Positions 12,143 to 24,026 of a stretch of 64,000 bases of DNA are shown here, one piece after another. This DNA comes from Pictodentalium vernedei (taxonomy: Eukaryota; Mollusca; Scaphopoda; Dentaliida; Dentaliidae). Below the pieces are notes generated by a model. That model searched no databases and was not told the DNA's origin. It worked only from the letters and a program-made list of their open reading frames with translations. The position numbers were made by a program, and so were the translations under genes. The DNA lies in NCBI GenBank assembly GCA_031216915.1, contig CM062297.1, forward strand, positions 544,940,971-545,004,970, given 5' to 3'. Positions within the stretch are counted from its first letter, which is position 1; the number at the start of each line of letters is the position of its first letter.

Positions 12143-14181
12143 CTAGACTTTATGATTCTGGAGAATCATGGCTTTTCCCGATTAGATTCCATGATTTTTC
12201 ATGATCCCACAGTGTCTGATGAGTTGTTTTTAACTGTCTCACTGAAGTTCCCTCATTGATGTTATGAGAAAGGTGAGTATAGTAGTCTCAAATGACTCGG
12301 TTTGGGTTTGATAAAAAAAAATTGTTTAGATAAAACCCATCATTAATGGTAGAATGGGTTAATATCAAGATCAATGTTTACCTATCAGTTTTGCGTCCGG
12401 TAAAAGAAGTTACGTTCTCTGTGGCATTTCCATTTGTTGGTGTCCAAAAACAGACTATTTCTTCAATTTTTTTTACATTTAGCAGCCCATGGAGGGTCAA
12501 CAAATGCCTACCAGAATAATTTATTCATGCAACTGGTCATATGACACCAAGACCTATCAACGGCCATTTTCTCTTGGAAACCCCACAAAATGTTTGTAAA
12601 GAAATCCAGGGAAAACGATCTTTTTATGCTATCGATGGATATCAGTGTTAACCTCCCCAACAGGGGTTATCGCTTGGTTTTTTTAATACCCTTACTACTT
12701 ACAAAAATGGTCCTCTGTGAATTCCACTTCCAACAAAGGAGATTATGTTTATCTCTCATGTATACATTGGGTGCTGTGCGTGTCAGAAAACAGCCCCATG
12801 TTAACAAAATTACGATGCTTGGCAGTTTGTAGATGGTTAATAAACGCTCATCGGAGTATTTTGTCCATGCAACTTGTAATGTCACATAAAGACCAACGAA
12901 TAGTCAGTTTGTCTTGAAACCCTACAAGTTACCGTTAGGGAAATTCACAGAAAATGGGAATTTAAAGCTTTCAAGGGATATCTCTCTTTAGCCTGCCCAA
13001 AATGGGTTAAGACGTCGACTTTTGAATACCCTTACTGCTTACAAAAATGTTTCCGTATAAATTGTGCGCTCGATAAAAGGAGGCACTTTTCTTTGTGGTG
13101 TACCCTTTGGGTGCTGTTGGTGTCCAAAAACAGCCCATTTTATCACAATTTTGACCTTCAACAGCCCGGGGAGGGTTAACTAATGCTGACCGGGATATTT
13201 TGTTCATGCAACTTGTAATGTCACACCAAGACCTGCAAATAGCCGATTTTTTCTTGAAAACCTACAAAATGTTGATAGAGAAATCCACAGAAAACGGGTA
13301 TTTTAAGATTTTAATGGGTATCTCTATTTAACCAGCCCAAAATGGGTTAAGACGTCAAATTTTGAATACTCTTACCACTTTCAAAAATATTTTCCGATCA
13401 ATTTTGCATCCGATAAATGAAGGCCCCTTTCTCTCTGGTATACCGTTTGGGTGCTGTTGGCGTCTAAAAACAGCCCATTTTATCACAATTTTTATGTTTA
13501 GCAGCTCGGGGAGGGTTAACTAATGCTGACCGGAATATTTTATCCATGCAACTTGTAATGTCACACCAAGACCTGAGAGTGACCATTTTTTCTTGAAAAT
13601 CTACAAGACTCGTTTAGAGAAATCCACGGAAAACACGAACTTTTGAGCATTATGGGGGTGTTGCTGTTTAACCAGCTCAAAATGGGTTAACGCTTGGTTT
13701 TCTGAACACCCTTATTACGGACAAAAATGATCCACGGTGAATTCCACTCCCTATAAAGGAAGTTATGTTTATCTCTCGTGTATTGTTTGGGTGCAGTGGG
13801 GGCCTGAAACCAGCCTATTTCATCAAAATTTTGATGTTTGGCAGCCTGTGGAGGGTTACCATATGCATCGCCTGATATGTCATGTGTACCAAAGGGTGTG
13901 TCACAGACAGGTCTAGCAATGACAAACGTATAAAAAAAATCTACAAGACATGTTTCGAGAAAGTGCCGATAAACCCCAATTTTGGCTGTTTTTTGCCAAT
14001 TCTGACGAAATAAGGGTTAAATCGAAAATTCCGCTTCGGTACATTTTTAGATTTTGTGCCCCTCTATGCGTGTGCAAAATTTTGTGAAAACCGGTTCGAA
14101 AATGGCTTCTGAATCGTACGGACGAAATGTGTGGAAAAAAAAACAAAAAAAAAACCAAAAAACAAAAAAAACCCCAAAAAA
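12143..14181 (-). repeat. Helitron-like unit B
   Basis: A 2039 bp unit with leader, five monomers (junctions near 12664, 13003, 13343 and 13684) and a tail ending in an A-run. It is very similar to unit A and unit C base by base, which implies recent amplification of the whole unit rather than of single monomers. Confidence 0.8.
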
Positions 14182-16260
14182 CTAGACTTTATGATTCTGG
14201 AGAATCATGGCTTTTCCCGATTAGATTCCATGATTTGTCATGACCCCACACTGTCTGATGAATTGTTTTTAACTGTCTCACTGAAGTTCCCTCATTGATG
14301 TTGTGAGAAAGGTGAGTATAGTAGTCTCAAATGACTCGGTTTGGGTTTGATAAAAAAAATGTTTAGGTAAAACCCATCATTAATTGTAGAATGGGTTAAT
14401 ATCAAGATCAATGTTTCCCTATTAGTTTTGCATCCGGTAAAAGAAGTTACGTTTCTCTGTGGCATTTCCATTTCTTGGTGTCCAAAAACAGACTATTTCT
14501 TCAATTTTTTTACATTTAGCAGCCCATGGAGGGTCAACAAATGCCTACCAGAATAATTTATCCATGCAGCTGGTCATATGACACCAGGACCTATCAACGG
14601 CCATTTTCTCTTGGAAACCCCACAAAATGTTTGTAAAGAAATCCAGGGAAAACGATTTTTTAAGCTATCGATGGGTATCCGTGTTAACCTCCCCAACAGG
14701 GGTTAACGCTTGGTTTTTTTAATACCCTTATTACTTACAAAAATGGTCCTCTGTGAATTCCACTTCCAACAAAGGAGATTATGTTTATCTCTCATGTATA
14801 CATTGGGTGCTGTGCGTGTCTGAAAACAGCCCCATGTTAACAAAATTACGATGCTTGGCAGCTTGTAGATGGTTAATAAACGCTCATCGGAGTATTTTGT
14901 CCATGCAACTTGTAATGTCACATAAAGACCTACGAATAGTCAATTTGTCTTGAAACCCTACAAGTTACCGTTAGGGAAATTCACAGAAAATGGGAATTTA
15001 AAGCTTTCAAGGGATATCTCTCTTTAGCCTGCCCAAAATGGGTTAAGACGTCGACTTTTGAATACCCTTACTACTTACAAAAATGTTTCCGACTAAATTG
15101 TGAGCTTGATAAAAGGAGGCACTTTTCTTTGTGGTGTACCCTTTGGGTGGTGTTGGTGTGCAAAAACAGCCCATTTTATCGCAATTTTGACCTTCAACAG
15201 CCCGGGGAGGGTTAACTAATGCCGACCGGAATATTTTGTTCATGCAACTTGTAATGTCACACCAAGACCTGCAAATAGCCGATTTTTTCTTGAAAACCTA
15301 CAAAATGTTGATAGAGAAATCCACAGAAAACGGGTATTTTAAGATTTTAATGGGTATCTCTATTTAACCAGCCCAAAATGGGTTAAGACATCAAATTTTG
15401 AATACCCTTACCACTTTCAAAAATATTTTCCGATCAATTTTGCATCCGATAAATGAAGGACCCTTTCTCTCTGGTATACCGTTTGGGTGCTGTTGGTGAC
15501 TAAAAACAGCCCATTTTATCACAATTTTTACGTTTAGCAGCTCGGGGAGGGTTAACTAATGCTCACCGGAATATTTTATCCATGCAACTTGTAATGTCAC
15601 ACAACGACCTGAGAGTGACCAATTTTTCTTGAAAATCTACAAGACTCGTTTAGAGAAATCCACGGAAAACACGAACTTTTGAGCATTATGGGGGTATTGC
15701 TGTTTAACCAGCTAAAAATCGGTTAACGCTTGGTTTTCTGAACACCCTTATTACTGACAAAAATGATCCTCGGTGAATTCCACTCCCAATAAAGGAAGTT
15801 ATGTTTATCTCTCGTGTATTGTTTGGGTGCAGTGGGGGCCTGAAACCGGCCTATTTCATCAAAATTTTGATGTTTGGCAGCCTGTGGAGGGTTACCATAT
15901 GCATCGCCTGATATGTAGTGTGTACCAAAGGGTGTGTCACAGACAGGTCTAGCAATGACGAATGTATAAAAAAAATCTACAAGACATGTTTCGAGAAAGT
16001 GCCGATAAACCCCATTTTGGCAGTTTTTTGCCAATTTTGACGAAATAAGGGTTAAATCGAAAATTCCGCTTCAGTACATTTTTAGATTTTGTGCCCCTCT
16101 ATGCGTGTGCAAAATTTCGTGAAAATCGGTTCGAAAATGGCTTCTGAATCGTACGGACAAAATGTGTGGAAAAAAAAAAAAAACCAAAAAACCCCCCCCC
16201 AAAAAAAAAAAATAATAATCCGTAGAAAAACAATAGTCTTTTCCAGAGGGAAAAGCCTAA
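14182..16260 (-). repeat. Helitron-like unit C with complete 5' terminus
   Basis: Same layout as unit B, but the tail continues past the A-run into ATAATAATCCGTAGAAAAAC and the terminal hairpin CTTTTCC-AGAG-GGAAAAG, then CCTAA at 16260 (TTAGG on the minus strand). The same terminus recurs at 21776 and 26727. It is the only H2 unit with this end. Confidence 0.8.
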
Positions 16261-17810
16261 TGACAGAGTTTGATAAAAAAATTGTTTAGGTAAAAACCAT
16301 CATTAACGGTGGAGTGGTTTAATGTCAATATCGTCTTCCAACAAGTCAATGACCAACAAAAGGAGTTATGTTTGTTTGACACATACCCACTGAGTGCTGT
16401 GTCAATTTAAAAATGGTTCATTTTATCTCAAATGTATCCCAAATATTGATGTCTGGCTGCTTGTAGAGGGTTAACAAGTGGTAACAGGAATATTTATTCA
16501 TGCAACTTGTAATGTCACACCAAGAACTGTGAATGGCCATTTTTTTCTTTAAAATCTACAAGATGTTTTCAGAGAAATCCAGGGAGAACATGAATTTTAA
16601 GCTTTTGATGGGTATCATTGTTTATCCAGCCCAAAATGGGTTAAGTGTTGTTTTTTGAATACTCTTATTACTTCCAAAAATAATTCTCAGTGAATTCTAC
16701 TTCCACTTATTTTGATCTCTCCTCCCAACTTTGGGTGCTGTGGGTACGCAAACACAGCCCATTTTATCAACATTTTGATGTTTGAGAACCTGCATAGGGT
16801 TAACAAATGCTTACAGGAATATTTTGTACATGCAACTTGTAATGTCACACTAAGATCAGAGAATGGCCATTTTTTCTTGAAAATCTACGGCATGTTTTTA
16901 AAGAAATCCTCAGATAACACAAATGTTTAACCTTTTGAGGGGTATCTCCCTGTAACCAGCTCTAAAGGGTTGGTTTTGTGAATACCTTCATTACTTACAA
17001 AAATGATCGACGGTGAATTCCACTTCCAATGAAGGAGGTTATGTTTATCTCGTAGGTACACATTTGGTGTTATGGTTGCCCAAGAACAGCCCATTTTCTC
17101 CAAATGTCTATGCTTGGCAGCCTCTGGAAGGTTAACAAATGTTTACCGAAACATTTTGTTCATGCTTGTAATGTCACTCGAAGACCTGCGAATCGTCAAT
17201 TGTTCTTGAATTTTTTGTTGTTGAGAAATCCATAGAAAACTGGAATTTTAAGCTTTTAAGGGGTATATCTCCTTAACCAGTCAAAAATGGGTTCAGACCT
17301 CGATTTTTGAATCCATTTACTACTTACAAAAATGTTTCCCTGTCAGTTTTGCGTCCGGTAAAAGAAGTTACGTTTCTCTGTTGCATTCCCTTTTGATGTT
17401 GTTGTTGTTCAAAAACAGGCTATTTTTTCAAAATTTTGACATTTAGCAGCTCATGGAGGGTTAACAAATGCTTACCGGAATAATTTATCCAATCACCTGG
17501 TAATGTGACACCATGACCTATCAATGGCCATTTTCTCTTGAAAACGCTACCAGATGTTTGTAAAGAAATGCAGGGAAAACATAAAGTTTTAAGCCTTTGA
17601 TAGGTATCACTATTAACAACCACAAAAGGGGTTAACGCTTGGTTTTTTGAATACCCTTATTACTTACAAAAATGGTCCTCGGTGAATTCCACTTCCCACA
17701 AAGGAGATTATGGGTAATTCCCAGGTACACATTGGGTGTTGCTCGTGTCTGAAAACAGCCCATTTCAACAAAATTACGATGCTTGGCAGTCTGTAGAGGG
17801 TTAATAAACA
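16261..17810 (-). repeat. H1 continuation: four satellite monomers
   Basis: It picks up the leader exactly where 6246 stops, then runs through monomer junctions near 16638, 16968, 17288 and 17630. It is the same subtype as H3 (24027-26727), sharing for example a TCTACTTCCACTTATTTTG string. It is truncated at 17810/17811. Confidence 0.7.
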
Positions 17811-18454
17811 TCCATGATTTTTTATGACCCTGGAGTGTCTGAAGAATTGTTTTAATTGTATCATTAAAGTATTTTATTGATGTCTTGAGAAAAGTGGGTA
17901 TAATAGTCTCAAATGACCCAGTGTGATAAAAGAACGTTTTGGTTAAATCATCATTGTTTGTGGAGAGGGTTAATATTAATATCAGCGTCTGAGAATCAGC
18001 GTCTAACGTAAATAGCCCATTGTATCTCAAATTAACCTAAAATTTCGATAGTTGATGGTTTGTGGAGGGTTAATGAAGGCTTGCGAGAATACTTCTTCTC
18101 CAGGGTTTATTTGTTCTTAAAAATCTGTAAGAACCAGTTGAAGATATCCACAGAAAATGTGAACTTTAAATTCTTGAGCATGTCATGTATAGTCCCTGTA
18201 TCAATTATCTCCTATTAGACCACAGTTGTTATGCATGATTATGTCATTTTTTCACACCTTGTAGAGCTCACCTATCACCTGTCTGTTAATAGCAGAAGAA
18301 AATTTCTCTCCAATTGGTTTTTCCCCGTAGGATTAGTTTTATTTATTACAATGAAGATATCCATACATACAACGACAAACATGAAGTTATAAACTACAAT
18401 AATTACATACGAAAATAGGAAGTGTTGTTTGTACACATGTGTAGATAAAAATAT
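17811..18454. repeat. Diverged leader and monomer fragment
   Basis: 17811-17945 is a diverged Helitron-like leader (TCCATGATTTTTTATGACCC, ATAGTCTCAAATGACCC). A degraded monomer runs to about 18190. The remaining 260 bp shows nothing I can name. Confidence 0.5.
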
Positions 18455-18780
18455 ACCCTGGGACGGAGAAGGGCAGTATAACCGTCTTACAAACTAGTAT
18501 ATATCTAGCCCCACTGCCGGGGGAATGTTGGCGCCATGCACCACTGCATTTGATAACCTACAGAGTAGTAAATATACCTGCCCCCCCTTCCCATGTTGGG
18601 GATCCCCACCTTTTATTGTAAGGTTCCTTAGGCACAGCATAGCGTCAGTAAGAAAGATATATACTGCCACGCCGCCACTCTGGGGCGGAGGAGGGGCAGT
18701 GTATAGCCGTTTTACAGACTATTATATACCTGGACCCACTGTCGGGGAAACGCTATAGTGTCAACACTATTTGATATGAT
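18455..18780 (+). repeat. Two-copy diverged repeat
   Basis: 18455-18525 and about 18676-18755 are imperfect direct copies: a GGGGCAGTGTATAGCCGTTT-like string, then CTTACAAACTAxTATATA, then CCCACTGxCGGGG. The intervening C-rich sequence is not repeated. Confidence 0.5.
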
Positions 18781-18833
18781 AAGTAACTGATCCCATTGTA
18801 GCTAACGTTATTTACTGCTTTCTTATCATGCAG

Positions 18834-19222
18834 TGGCGGAGCGGTGGCATTGTGGTAGCCGGTTCTCGTCAGATCACCGAAGTTAAGCAACGTTGAGCCT
18901 GGTTAATTATTGGATGGGTGGCCGTCTGAGCGATCAATTCGGACTCCCATGCTGTGTCCTTGGGCAAGGCACTTAACTCTGATTCTCCATATGGGGGCAC
19001 GATGCCGCCATGTACTAAGGCGTACTGCACGTCGACGGTACGCATGTCTTCAACCAATCTAACCCTGCCTGTGCTGCAGTTCGGAGTTACAATGTTGGGA
19101 AGCTGGCAGCTGCTCGTCGTTGCTCGGTGGTTCTCTCCAGGTACTGCGGCTTCCTCCACCCGTAGATTAGCCATTGTGCATAAGTATATGCCCTTAAACA
19201 CCAATAAATAAATAATAAATGC
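18834..19222 (+). mobile_element. SINE with 5S rRNA-like head, full length
   Basis: The head at about 18866-18932 matches the internal part of 5S rRNA (GTTAAGCAACGTTGAGCCTG, then TTGGATGGGTGGCCGTCTG), covering the 5S internal promoter region used by RNA polymerase III. The body is the S2 body also found behind tRNA-like heads (TGTCCTTGGGCAAGGCACTT through GCCATTGTGCATAAGTAT) and ends in AATAAATAAATAATAAA. It is flanked by 10-bp target duplications TATCATGCAG at 18824-18833 and 19223-19232. A SINE3-type (5S-derived) origin follows from established classification. Confidence 0.88.
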
Positions 19223-19232
19223 TATCATGCAG

Positions 19233-19435
19233 GGCAGTGTGGAATACGAGGTGAGGCGTACCTTTCAATGTGTGTTTGGTTGGAGAAAGAGGCAGGGGGG
19301 AGGTGGTAACCTTGGTAATTTTGTTTGGATAAATCGACCGCTGGCGACCGATGAAGTGGGCCACAGTGAGAGTGGAACTTATGGGCAGTTATTCTTGATA
19401 ATAATTAAATATACACTTACTTTTGAGTTCATACA
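19233..19435. other. No recognisable feature
   Basis: Short stretch of unassigned sequence between the SINE and the next satellite block. It includes GAGAAAGAGGCAGGGGGGAG. Confidence 0.4.
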
Positions 19436-21776
19436 AGGTGAGTATAGTAGTCTCAAATGAGAATGCCCGATATTTGTCTTGAAAACCTACGAGAGGCTTT
19501 TAGAGAAATCCTCGGAAAATATGAATTTTTAACCTTTTGAGGGGTATCGCTCTGTAACCAGCCCAAAACGGATTAATGCTTGGTTTTGTGAATACCTTCA
19601 TTACTTACAAAAATGATCCTCAGTGAATTTCACTTCCAATGAGGAAGGTTATGTTTATCACGCAGGTACACATTGGGTGTTATGGGTCCCCCAAAACAGC
19701 CCATTTTCTCAAAATGTCTATACTTTCCAGGCTCTGGAGGGTTAATAATTGCTTACTGGAATATTTTGTCCATGCAACTTGTAATGTCACTCAAAGACCT
19801 GCAAATGGTCAATTTTTCTTGAAAACGTGCTAGATTTTTTGGAGAAATCCACAGAAAACGGGAATTTTAAGCTTTTGAGGGGTATATCTCCTTAACCAGT
19901 CGACAATGGGTTAAGACCTCGATTTTTGAATATCCTTACTACTTACAAAAATGTTTCTCTATCAGTTTTGCGTCCAGTAAAAGAAGTTACGTTTCTCTGT
20001 GGCATTTCCATTTGATGTTGTTAGTGTCCAAAAACAGACTATTTCTTCAAAATTTTTGACATTTAGCAGCCCATGGAGGGTTAACAAATACCTACCAGAA
20101 TAATTTATCTATGCAACTGGTAATGTGATACCAAGACCTATCAACGGCCATTTTCTCTTGAAAACCCTACAAGATGTTTGTAAAGAAATCCAGGGAAAAC
20201 GATTTTTAAGCTTTCGATGGGTATCCCTGTTAACCTCCCCAACAGGGGTTAACGCTTGGTTTTTTGAATACCCTTATTACTTACAAAAATGGTCATCTGT
20301 GAATTCCACTTCCAACAAACGTGATTATGTTTATCTCTCGTGTATACATTGGGTGCTGTACGTGTCCAAAAACAGCCCATGTCAACAAAATTACGATACT
20401 TGGCAGCTTGTAGATGGTTAATAAACGCTCACCAGAGTATTTTGTCCCCACAACTTGTAATGTCACATAAAGACCTACGAATAGTTAATTTTTCTTGAAA
20501 TCCTACTAGTTACTGTTAGGGAAATTCACATAAAATGGGAATTTAAAGCTTTTAAGGGATATCTCTCTTAGCCTACCCAAAATGGGTTAAGACTTCGACT
20601 TTTGAATACCCTTACTACTTACAAAAATGTCTCTGCATAAATTGTACACTCGATAAAAGGAGGCGCTTTTCTTTGTGGTGTACCCATTGGGTGCTGTTGG
20701 TGTCCACAAACTGCCAATTTTATCACAATTTTGATGTTGAGGAGCCCTGGGAGGGTTAACGAATGCTAAACGGAATATTTTGTCCATGCAACTTGTAATG
20801 TCACACCAAGACCTACAGGAATAGCCGATTTTTTCTTGAAAACCTACGAGATGTTTTTAGAGAAATCCACAGAAAGAGGGTATTTTAAGGTTTTAATGGG
20901 TATCTCTCTTTAACCAGCCCAAAATGGGTTAAGACGTCGAATTTTGAATACCCTTACCACTTTCAAAAATATTTTCCGATCAATTTTGCGTCCGATAAAT
21001 GAAGCCCACTTTCCCTGTGGTATATCGTTTGGGGGCTGTTGGTGTCCAAAAACAGCCCATTTTATCACAATTTTTACGTTTAGCAGCTCGGGGAGGGTTA
21101 ACTAATGCTGACCGGAATATTTTGTCCATGCAACTTGTAATGTCACACCAAGACCTGGGAGTGACAAATATTTCCTGAAAATCTACAAGACTCGTCTAGA
21201 GAAATCCACGGAAAACATGAAGTTTTGAGCTTTTTGGGGGTATTGCTGTTTAACCAGCCCAAAACGGGTTAATGCTTGGTTTTCTGAACACCCTTATTAC
21301 TTACAAAAATGATCCTCGGTGAATTCCACTTCCAATAAAAGCAGTTATGTGTATCTATCGTGTTTCGTTTGGGTGCTGTGGGGGCCCGAAAACAGCCCAT
21401 TTCATCAAAATTTCGATGTTTGGCAGCCTGTGGAGGGTTACCATATGCATCGCCTGATATGTCGTGTGTATCAAAGGTCGTATCACAGGCAGGTCTGGCA
21501 ATGATGAATGTTTAAAAAAAATCTACAAGACGTGTTTCGAGAAAGTGCCGATAAACCCCAATTTTGACAGTTTTTTGCCAATTCTGACGAAATAAGGGTT
21601 AAATCGAAAAATCCGCTTTGGTACATTTTTAGATTTTGTGCCCCTCTATGTGTGTGCAAAATTTTGTGAAAATCGATTCGAAAATGGCTTCTGAATCGTA
21701 CGGACAAAATGTGTGGAAAAAAAAAAAATAATAATCCGAAGAAAAACAATAGTCTTTTCCAGAGGGAAAAGCCTAA
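19436..21776 (-). mobile_element. Helitron-like element H4, 3'-truncated
   Basis: It starts abruptly with the end of a leader (ATAGTAGTCTCAAATGA) fused to the middle of a monomer. Monomers follow with junctions near 19570, 19905, 20247, 20583, 20927 and 21267, then the tail and a complete 5' terminus (hairpin CTTTTCC-AGAG-GGAAAAG and CCTAA at 21776). The hairpin/CTAG 3' end is absent. The base after 21776 is C rather than T. Confidence 0.65.
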
Positions 21777-22204
21777 CAAGTTAGCAAATAATGTTGTTTT
21801 ATTAATTCTATTCCCATAAAACAATATATTATGCATACAACACGTTTGTAACATACAACAAAGAAAGATGAAATATTCAGTTGAAAAATATCATTGTCCT
21901 TTTTGATTTATGATTAACTGGGATTTGCCACCAGTTTGGGATGAATTTTAAGTGGGTGTCCCAAAATTTTGAGGCTTAAAAAAATATTTGTTTGTTGAAA
22001 AAATGGTGTCCAAAAAGAAAAGGTGTCCGAAAATTTAGATGAAATGCATGTGATGTTATTTCAAACATATACGACGTATTCTAATGCGTTGGGTAATGTT
22101 TTGACGAACGTTGTTAACTGAATCCAATAAATGGAAATTGGATCGGAATTGACCGATTATCTGCGACAAAAAATAAGTAATCGGTTCATGGGCCAAGATC
22201 ACAA
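21777..22204. other. No recognisable feature; ATCGG-rich toward the end
   Basis: AT-rich unassigned DNA. From about 22145 it becomes rich in ATCGG/CCGAT motifs like those at 2390-2450, consistent with the inner part of the proposed hAT-like right end. Confidence 0.4.
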
Positions 22205-22226
22205 TCAGCCCAACACTACTGACATG
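22205..22226 (-). repeat. Possible hAT-like right end and 8-bp target duplication
   Basis: TCAGCCCAACACTA (its reverse complement starts TAGTGTTGGGC, a form common among hAT ends) is followed by CTGACATG at 22219-22226. This matches the octamer at 2367-2374 next to TAGTGTAGTG. Confidence 0.45.
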
Positions 22227-22437
22227 TTTAAAATATTTTGCTATGTTTTGCAGGGTTACTCCATAATTTGGTCATGTTTTCTGGAAGATGCAACACAGTT
22301 CAGGTCCTAACTGCCTAAAAATTTAAGCAACCAAAGGTATGTTTAAAAAGTCACAAAGCAATCTGCATTGACAGTGTCATATACGACAATGTTAATGCTG
22401 ATTACTTTTCTCTGGTGAACTTTTGAGTTAGGGATGT

Positions 22438-22737
22438 GGTGACTCAGTGGTTACGCCATTGGACCTCAAACCGAAAGGTTCACAGTTCGATCTCCTTCAT
22501 GGGTAATTGCATTGTGTCCTTGGGCATGTGGCCGTGTACTAAGGTGTACTGCAATTCGATGGTGCACTTGTCTTCAACCCTGCTTGTGTGGAGTTAATAT
22601 GTTGGGGAGTCAGACAGTTGCTTGCCATTGCTTTGTGATTCTCTCTGGGTACTCCGGCTACCTCCACCCATAAAACTGTCAGACATGAGGTGACCCTGGC
22701 TGTCAAAAGTGCCATTAAACCGAGATAAACAATAAAC
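22438..22737 (+). mobile_element. SINE, S1 body with tRNA-like head
   Basis: The head contains GTGACTCAGTGGTTACGCC (A box) and GGTTCACAGTTCGATCTCC (B box). The body carries the shared TGTCCTTGGGCA and GTACTAAGGTGTACTGCA strings. The 3' end is of the S1 type (ACATGAGGTGACCCTGGCTG, AAGTGCCATTAAACC) with an AAACAATAAAC tail. Other S1 copies lie at 44300, 50040 and 53645. No clear target duplication was found. Confidence 0.78.
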
Positions 22738-23236
22738 TATTTAAGATAGCTCGAGGCAGGAAACCAAGAACAATCGGAAAGACCCATAACAGACACCCTG
22801 CAAACTATGTTTCTGAGTGAAAGGAAAATGATAAGCATCAATGCAGAGAAAGCAAAGACACTGGAGTTTTTCTCTCCTACAGGCCATGTTAACCTGGGTC
22901 TGTGCCTGACATACCCAAATTAGACCAATTTAAAGGCCTGTTATGGGTTTAAGTCCCATCATGCAAATTCTGGGTAAACTTGAAGTTACATTATAAGTAC
23001 CTTAGGCTAAAGAAAATTAATCTTTTGATTCTCAGGCACTGGCACATTCATTTTTTCGGCCTGTGTTCGTCATTTTTATTTCGAAGGTAAAATTCAAAAT
23101 ATACAAAACTACCATGTGATTTTAGTGGTATCACATCGTGATATGCGATGCATTATGTTGTACACATTGATACAGTATTGTTATTCTTTTTGCAAAATGC
23201 AACCCGATTCTCATATGTATACAAAATAAATATTTA
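22738..23236. other. No recognisable feature
   Basis: No open frame, repeat or RNA gene can be supported in this stretch. Confidence 0.45.
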
Positions 23237-23488
23237 TTTAACTGGTTGAGGACTAGATTATTTTTGGTGTTCTGAATTTGTACATCAAAAATTGTTCTAT
23301 TACAAATTATTGGAGAGTGCCAACAAGTACTCTCCAATAATTTGTAATAGAACAAATTTGTATAAACAAACTATTATTTACATTTAACTGAATATGAAAG
23401 ATGGGTAAAGAAAATATTACTTTTGCACTGGTACCCTCATTTTTTTTTGAAAGACCTGATTGTGGCTTCTAGCACTCAATCAGTTAAA
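23237..23488 (-). mobile_element. Foldback MITE, TTAA family C, copy 1
   Basis: The ends are TTTAACTGGTTGAGGACTAG and its inverted counterpart CTAGCACTCAATCAGTTAAA. A central hairpin lies at about 23298-23356 (arms contain TTACAAATTATTGGAGAGT, loop GCCAACAAGT). The second copy is at 44845-45094 in the opposite orientation. No coding capacity. Confidence 0.75.
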
Positions 23489-24026
23489 AAAACGCCTTGT
23501 TGTTTTTTATCTCCATTTTAGCTGTATTATATTGATTTTGTGTTGTGTGGATGCTGTTACAAAAAAACAAAAACTATCAGCGAAATCAACGTGGAAGCTC
23601 TAGTATTTAATTTTAGGCTCTCACAATTGGATTTGAGGCATCAGCGACCATTCCATCAGAAATAAAAAAATAAAAACTACCCTCCCTCATTTGTTTTAAA
23701 AAAAAATGCCTGAGAATGAATTATTTAATTTTGTTTGGCCTTAGCAGTTGTTTCGAGTAAAGTCTTGGTTGCCTATATATACTTACCTTGAAACAACTGC
23801 AAAACATCAGAAGGTAGACTGTCAATGTGAAGCAAGAAAGCAAGAAAAAAAAACTCCAGAATGGTCTTTAAGGGTTAAATCTCTTGCGAAATGGGACAAA
23901 AAGACTGAAACATGGTTCTAGAAGATTTTCAAAAGATATTTTTCTATCAAATCATAAACAACTTTCCCAATCAATCCTGCCAATCAGTTGTCAGGTATGC
24001 AGTTTGCAATACAGAATAATGAAAAA
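23489..24026. other. No recognisable feature
   Basis: AT-rich DNA with no supported gene or repeat. Confidence 0.45.

Larger units (their letters stand above)
6247..16260 (-). mobile_element. Helitron-like element H2: nested multi-unit concatemer
   Basis: On the minus strand it starts TTAGGCTTTTCCC at 16260 and ends in the hairpin plus CTAG (duplicated as CTAGTCTAG) at 6247. It sits between A and T in the leader of H1, as Helitrons do. It contains three head-to-tail units: C (14182-16260, with the full 5' end), B (12143-14181) and a longer, rearranged one (6247-12142). Units are joined as CTAG followed directly by the next unit's T-run. The 5' terminus is TT rather than the canonical TC. No transposase gene is present. 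Confidence 0.7.
4075..17810 (-). mobile_element. Helitron-like element H1, interrupted by nested H2
   Basis: Read on the minus strand, the 3' end at 4075 is an 18-base palindrome (ATGATTCTCCAGAATCAT), then AAAGT, then terminal CTAG followed by T. Hairpin plus CTRR next to an A/T target is the Helitron signature. H1 comprises unit A (4075-6100), a second unit whose leader is 6101-6246, and that unit's continuation from 16261 to 17810. The gap is exactly filled by H2, and the leader reads through once H2 is removed (CTCAAA joined to TGACAGAG). The 5' end is missing at the 17810/17811 break. No Rep/helicase coding sequence is visible, so it would be non-autonomous. Confidence 0.7.

Noticed and set aside
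12717..14953. Recurring 60-105 codon frames in the satellite block (for example 12717-12917 and 14753-14953)
   Set aside because: They repeat because the underlying ~340 bp monomer repeats; frames differ between monomers, contain shifts, and show no domain. Not genes.
18866..18932. 5S rRNA gene
   Set aside because: Only the internal part of 5S is present, fused to a SINE body with target duplications, so it is a SINE head and not an rRNA gene.
23237..23488. Rho-independent terminator reading of hairpins
   Set aside because: Bacterial-type terminators are not expected in this eukaryotic context, and the hairpins belong to dispersed foldback elements.
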